A stretch of DNA of 64,000 nucleotides, from NCBI GenBank assembly GCA_003254905.1, contig QANU01006528.1, forward strand, positions 1-64,000, read 5' to 3'. The DNA comes from Nissolia schottii (lineage: Eukaryota > Streptophyta > Magnoliopsida > Fabales > Fabaceae). The stretch's first letter is position 1. Each line of letters starts with the position of its first letter. Of this stretch, positions 62,346 to 64,000 are shown piece after piece. Made by a program: the position numbers and the translations under genes. The notes beneath the pieces are model-generated. The model ran no database searches. It was given only the letters and a program-made list of their open reading frames with translations, and was not told the DNA's origin.

Positions 62346-64000
62346 GTTTAAACCGTAACATAAGCCCTCCGGCCTATATGTGAAGTAAGTCACATGTCGA
62401 GGATAAGAGATAAGTAATTTAGATGTTGGTTTCATTAGGACATTTGATACTCTGAGACTTGTTGCATACTTATTCCTAAATTGAGATCAATTTTTATAAA
62501 TCTAAGTCTCCTCCTCTTCATCATATCTTCTAGAAAATCGTGTGATTGACGTGATAGTTTTTTCAAGCATAATAGGGTTATGAATCCTATTATGCCTTAC
62601 TTTTTCTTTGCATAATTACCCTATTACCCTTGTATTTTCATTTCCCACAAAAAGTGAAGTCATTTAACTTCTCCTATACTTCATTTATACCACTCTCATA
62701 ACCATTTCCTCTTCTCCTCTAATTACTCGATTCCTTCTCTTTTCCATCATTTCTTCTTTTATTCTAGGCTTTATTTTTGTAGAGCTTTCAAGAGTTCATT
62801 CTTGCTAATCTCCATGTTCTTTCTTTCTTTTTTCATTTGAGTTTTCATAACCACTTCTGCTTCTTCACTTCAGATATATGTGTTTCTATAACTAGAATCC
62901 TCGGATGTATATTGGTTTAAATGCTAGGTTGGTTTAGGGATATGCCAAATTTCTAGGTTTATGCATGCATGCATGTATGTATGTATGAGTGAAGATTTCT
63001 AAGTTTCTATTGATTTGCATGATTTATGGGTTTGGCATCTTCGAGATTTGTTTATTGATTGATACGGTTTATGGGTTTTTAATCTTTGAGATTTATAAAG
63101 ATACATGTTTCTTTGGTTTGTTTTTGGGTAATGTATTGTTTTTGGTTTTGCTAAGATTGATATATGTATAGGAAACAATTTTTTGCAAGGCGTGATTTGT
63201 GATAGTTAACCTAGAAATTGGGGAAACCATAGGTTTAGATATGTCATACGTTTTCATCTCTCTATTAAATATGTTGGACTCTGTAACCTTAGGATTTGGT
63301 TCCCCCTTCTTTCTTGTGTTAGGTATATATGGCAAGACCAATCCCCCTGGACTTTGTCACCTATGTTGTTCTGAAACTGCTAAGAAGTATAATTGGGTCA
63401 AGATGAAGGTGTTGGAGATGAAATCTGACATGGATGACACCTTTGTTAATTGCTTCGACCTATTGGGAGGGGTTAGTAGAAAAAAAGATTTTGCTAGTGA
63501 ATGTATTATGATGTTGGCTTCTGAGAACAAATGAATATGTTTCACATATGAAGATGGAAAAGTGTATTTTCTATATATGTATGAAGCCTTCTTCAACCTT
63601 ATTGGATTGAAACTTCCTTTCACTAACTTTGAATTGTCTTCTCTAGAAGTCACTAGTCCTGCTCCTTCACAACTTCATCTAACAGTTGGGCCTTCATCCT
63701 AGCTTTCAAAACCCTATGCGACCATATCAGTGTACCTCCTACCTTGAATATTTTATTTAGCATGTTTCAATTCTACAAATCAATAGATGGCTTAGAAGGC
63801 TAGATCTATCTCAAATGCCACCCGAACATGGCTTCATTCAAACTGTTCGAGAGCTTTTTCCATGTCTTCAAAATCTGACGGTTTAAGGTTTATGTCAGAG
63901 AATGTGTCAAATCTTACTTCTTCAATATCCATGATGAGCCTATATTTTCCTTCTGCTAGAATAGAAACTATTCTTGTCCTAATCCGAGTCCTGACATGCT
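62346..64000 (+). mobile_element. Gypsy-type transposon coding region (Transposase_28/PF04195-like), broken, runs off window
   Basis: The translation from about 63,560 gives MYEAFFNLIGLKLPFTNFEL, then a SPAPSQLHLTVGP stretch. This fits the plant PF04195 pattern (LPFxxFxxxvLxxLxxxPxQLhPNaW). Further on, pieces resemble the following FFxFFQxK part. An open stretch at 63,199-63,534 (111 codons) lies upstream and could be the start of the same protein. The element is broken, with several breaks. Its 3' end and second LTR are outside the window. 62,346-63,198 is leader-like, AT-rich sequence. Confidence 0.5.

Overview
The window is plant nuclear DNA, most likely from a legume and probably a soybean relative. 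This is inferred from intron-rich genes, a TMK-type and LRK10L-type receptor kinase cluster, and dense Ty1/copia, Ty3/gypsy, LINE, MITE and satellite DNA. No RNA genes, CRISPR arrays or bacterial features were seen. Homologies are from pattern recognition, and coordinates and splice sites were read by hand.

Layout. (1) 1-23,000 is a receptor-kinase cluster. It holds three decayed copies of a kinase gene: A at 1-1150 (+), B at 1286-2881 (-) and C at 13,414-17,444 (+). There is also one whole LRK10L-type gene at 18,734-22,956. A and B form a 1.2 kb head-on palindrome with a 14 bp spacer. Copy C joins a TMK-type LRR ectodomain to an LRK10L-type kinase and carries a solo LTR in its kinase exon. 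Between B and C lie the 3' end of a chloroplast CRM-domain gene, a broken copia element, a large gypsy LTR piece flanked by 190 bp direct repeats, and further LTR and MITE debris. (2) 23,170-33,732 is a diverged tandem array with a monomer of about 176 bp and some 50 units. It is interrupted by a gypsy remnant and by a near-perfect palindromic MITE. (3) 33,733-39,180 holds another gypsy LTR and a long-TIR (foldback or MULE-like) element carrying a two-exon GRF zinc-finger gene. (4) 39,422-57,201 is the conserved genic part: a VRN5/VIL1-like PHD Polycomb cofactor (+), a SICKLE-like proline-rich protein (-) and a Raf-like B3 MAPKKK resembling Arabidopsis RAF6 (-, 16 coding exons). (5) 57,202-64,000 is repeat-rich: a MITE, a 150 bp-class tandem repeat with AT/AC microsatellites, a LINE fragment and a gypsy-type element running off the end.

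The whole LRK10L-type gene should encode a plasma-membrane receptor kinase with a cysteine-rich GUB_WAK ectodomain and a non-RD kinase domain. The VRN5-like protein should act with PRC2 in chromatin silencing, the SICKLE-like protein in miRNA biogenesis or splicing, and the Raf-like kinase in stress or hormone MAPKKK signalling. These three have no obvious shared pathway; their linkage looks like conserved gene order. The most unusual signals are the inverted duplication, the LRR/LRK10L chimera, the satellite and the foldback element next to the VRN5-like promoter.
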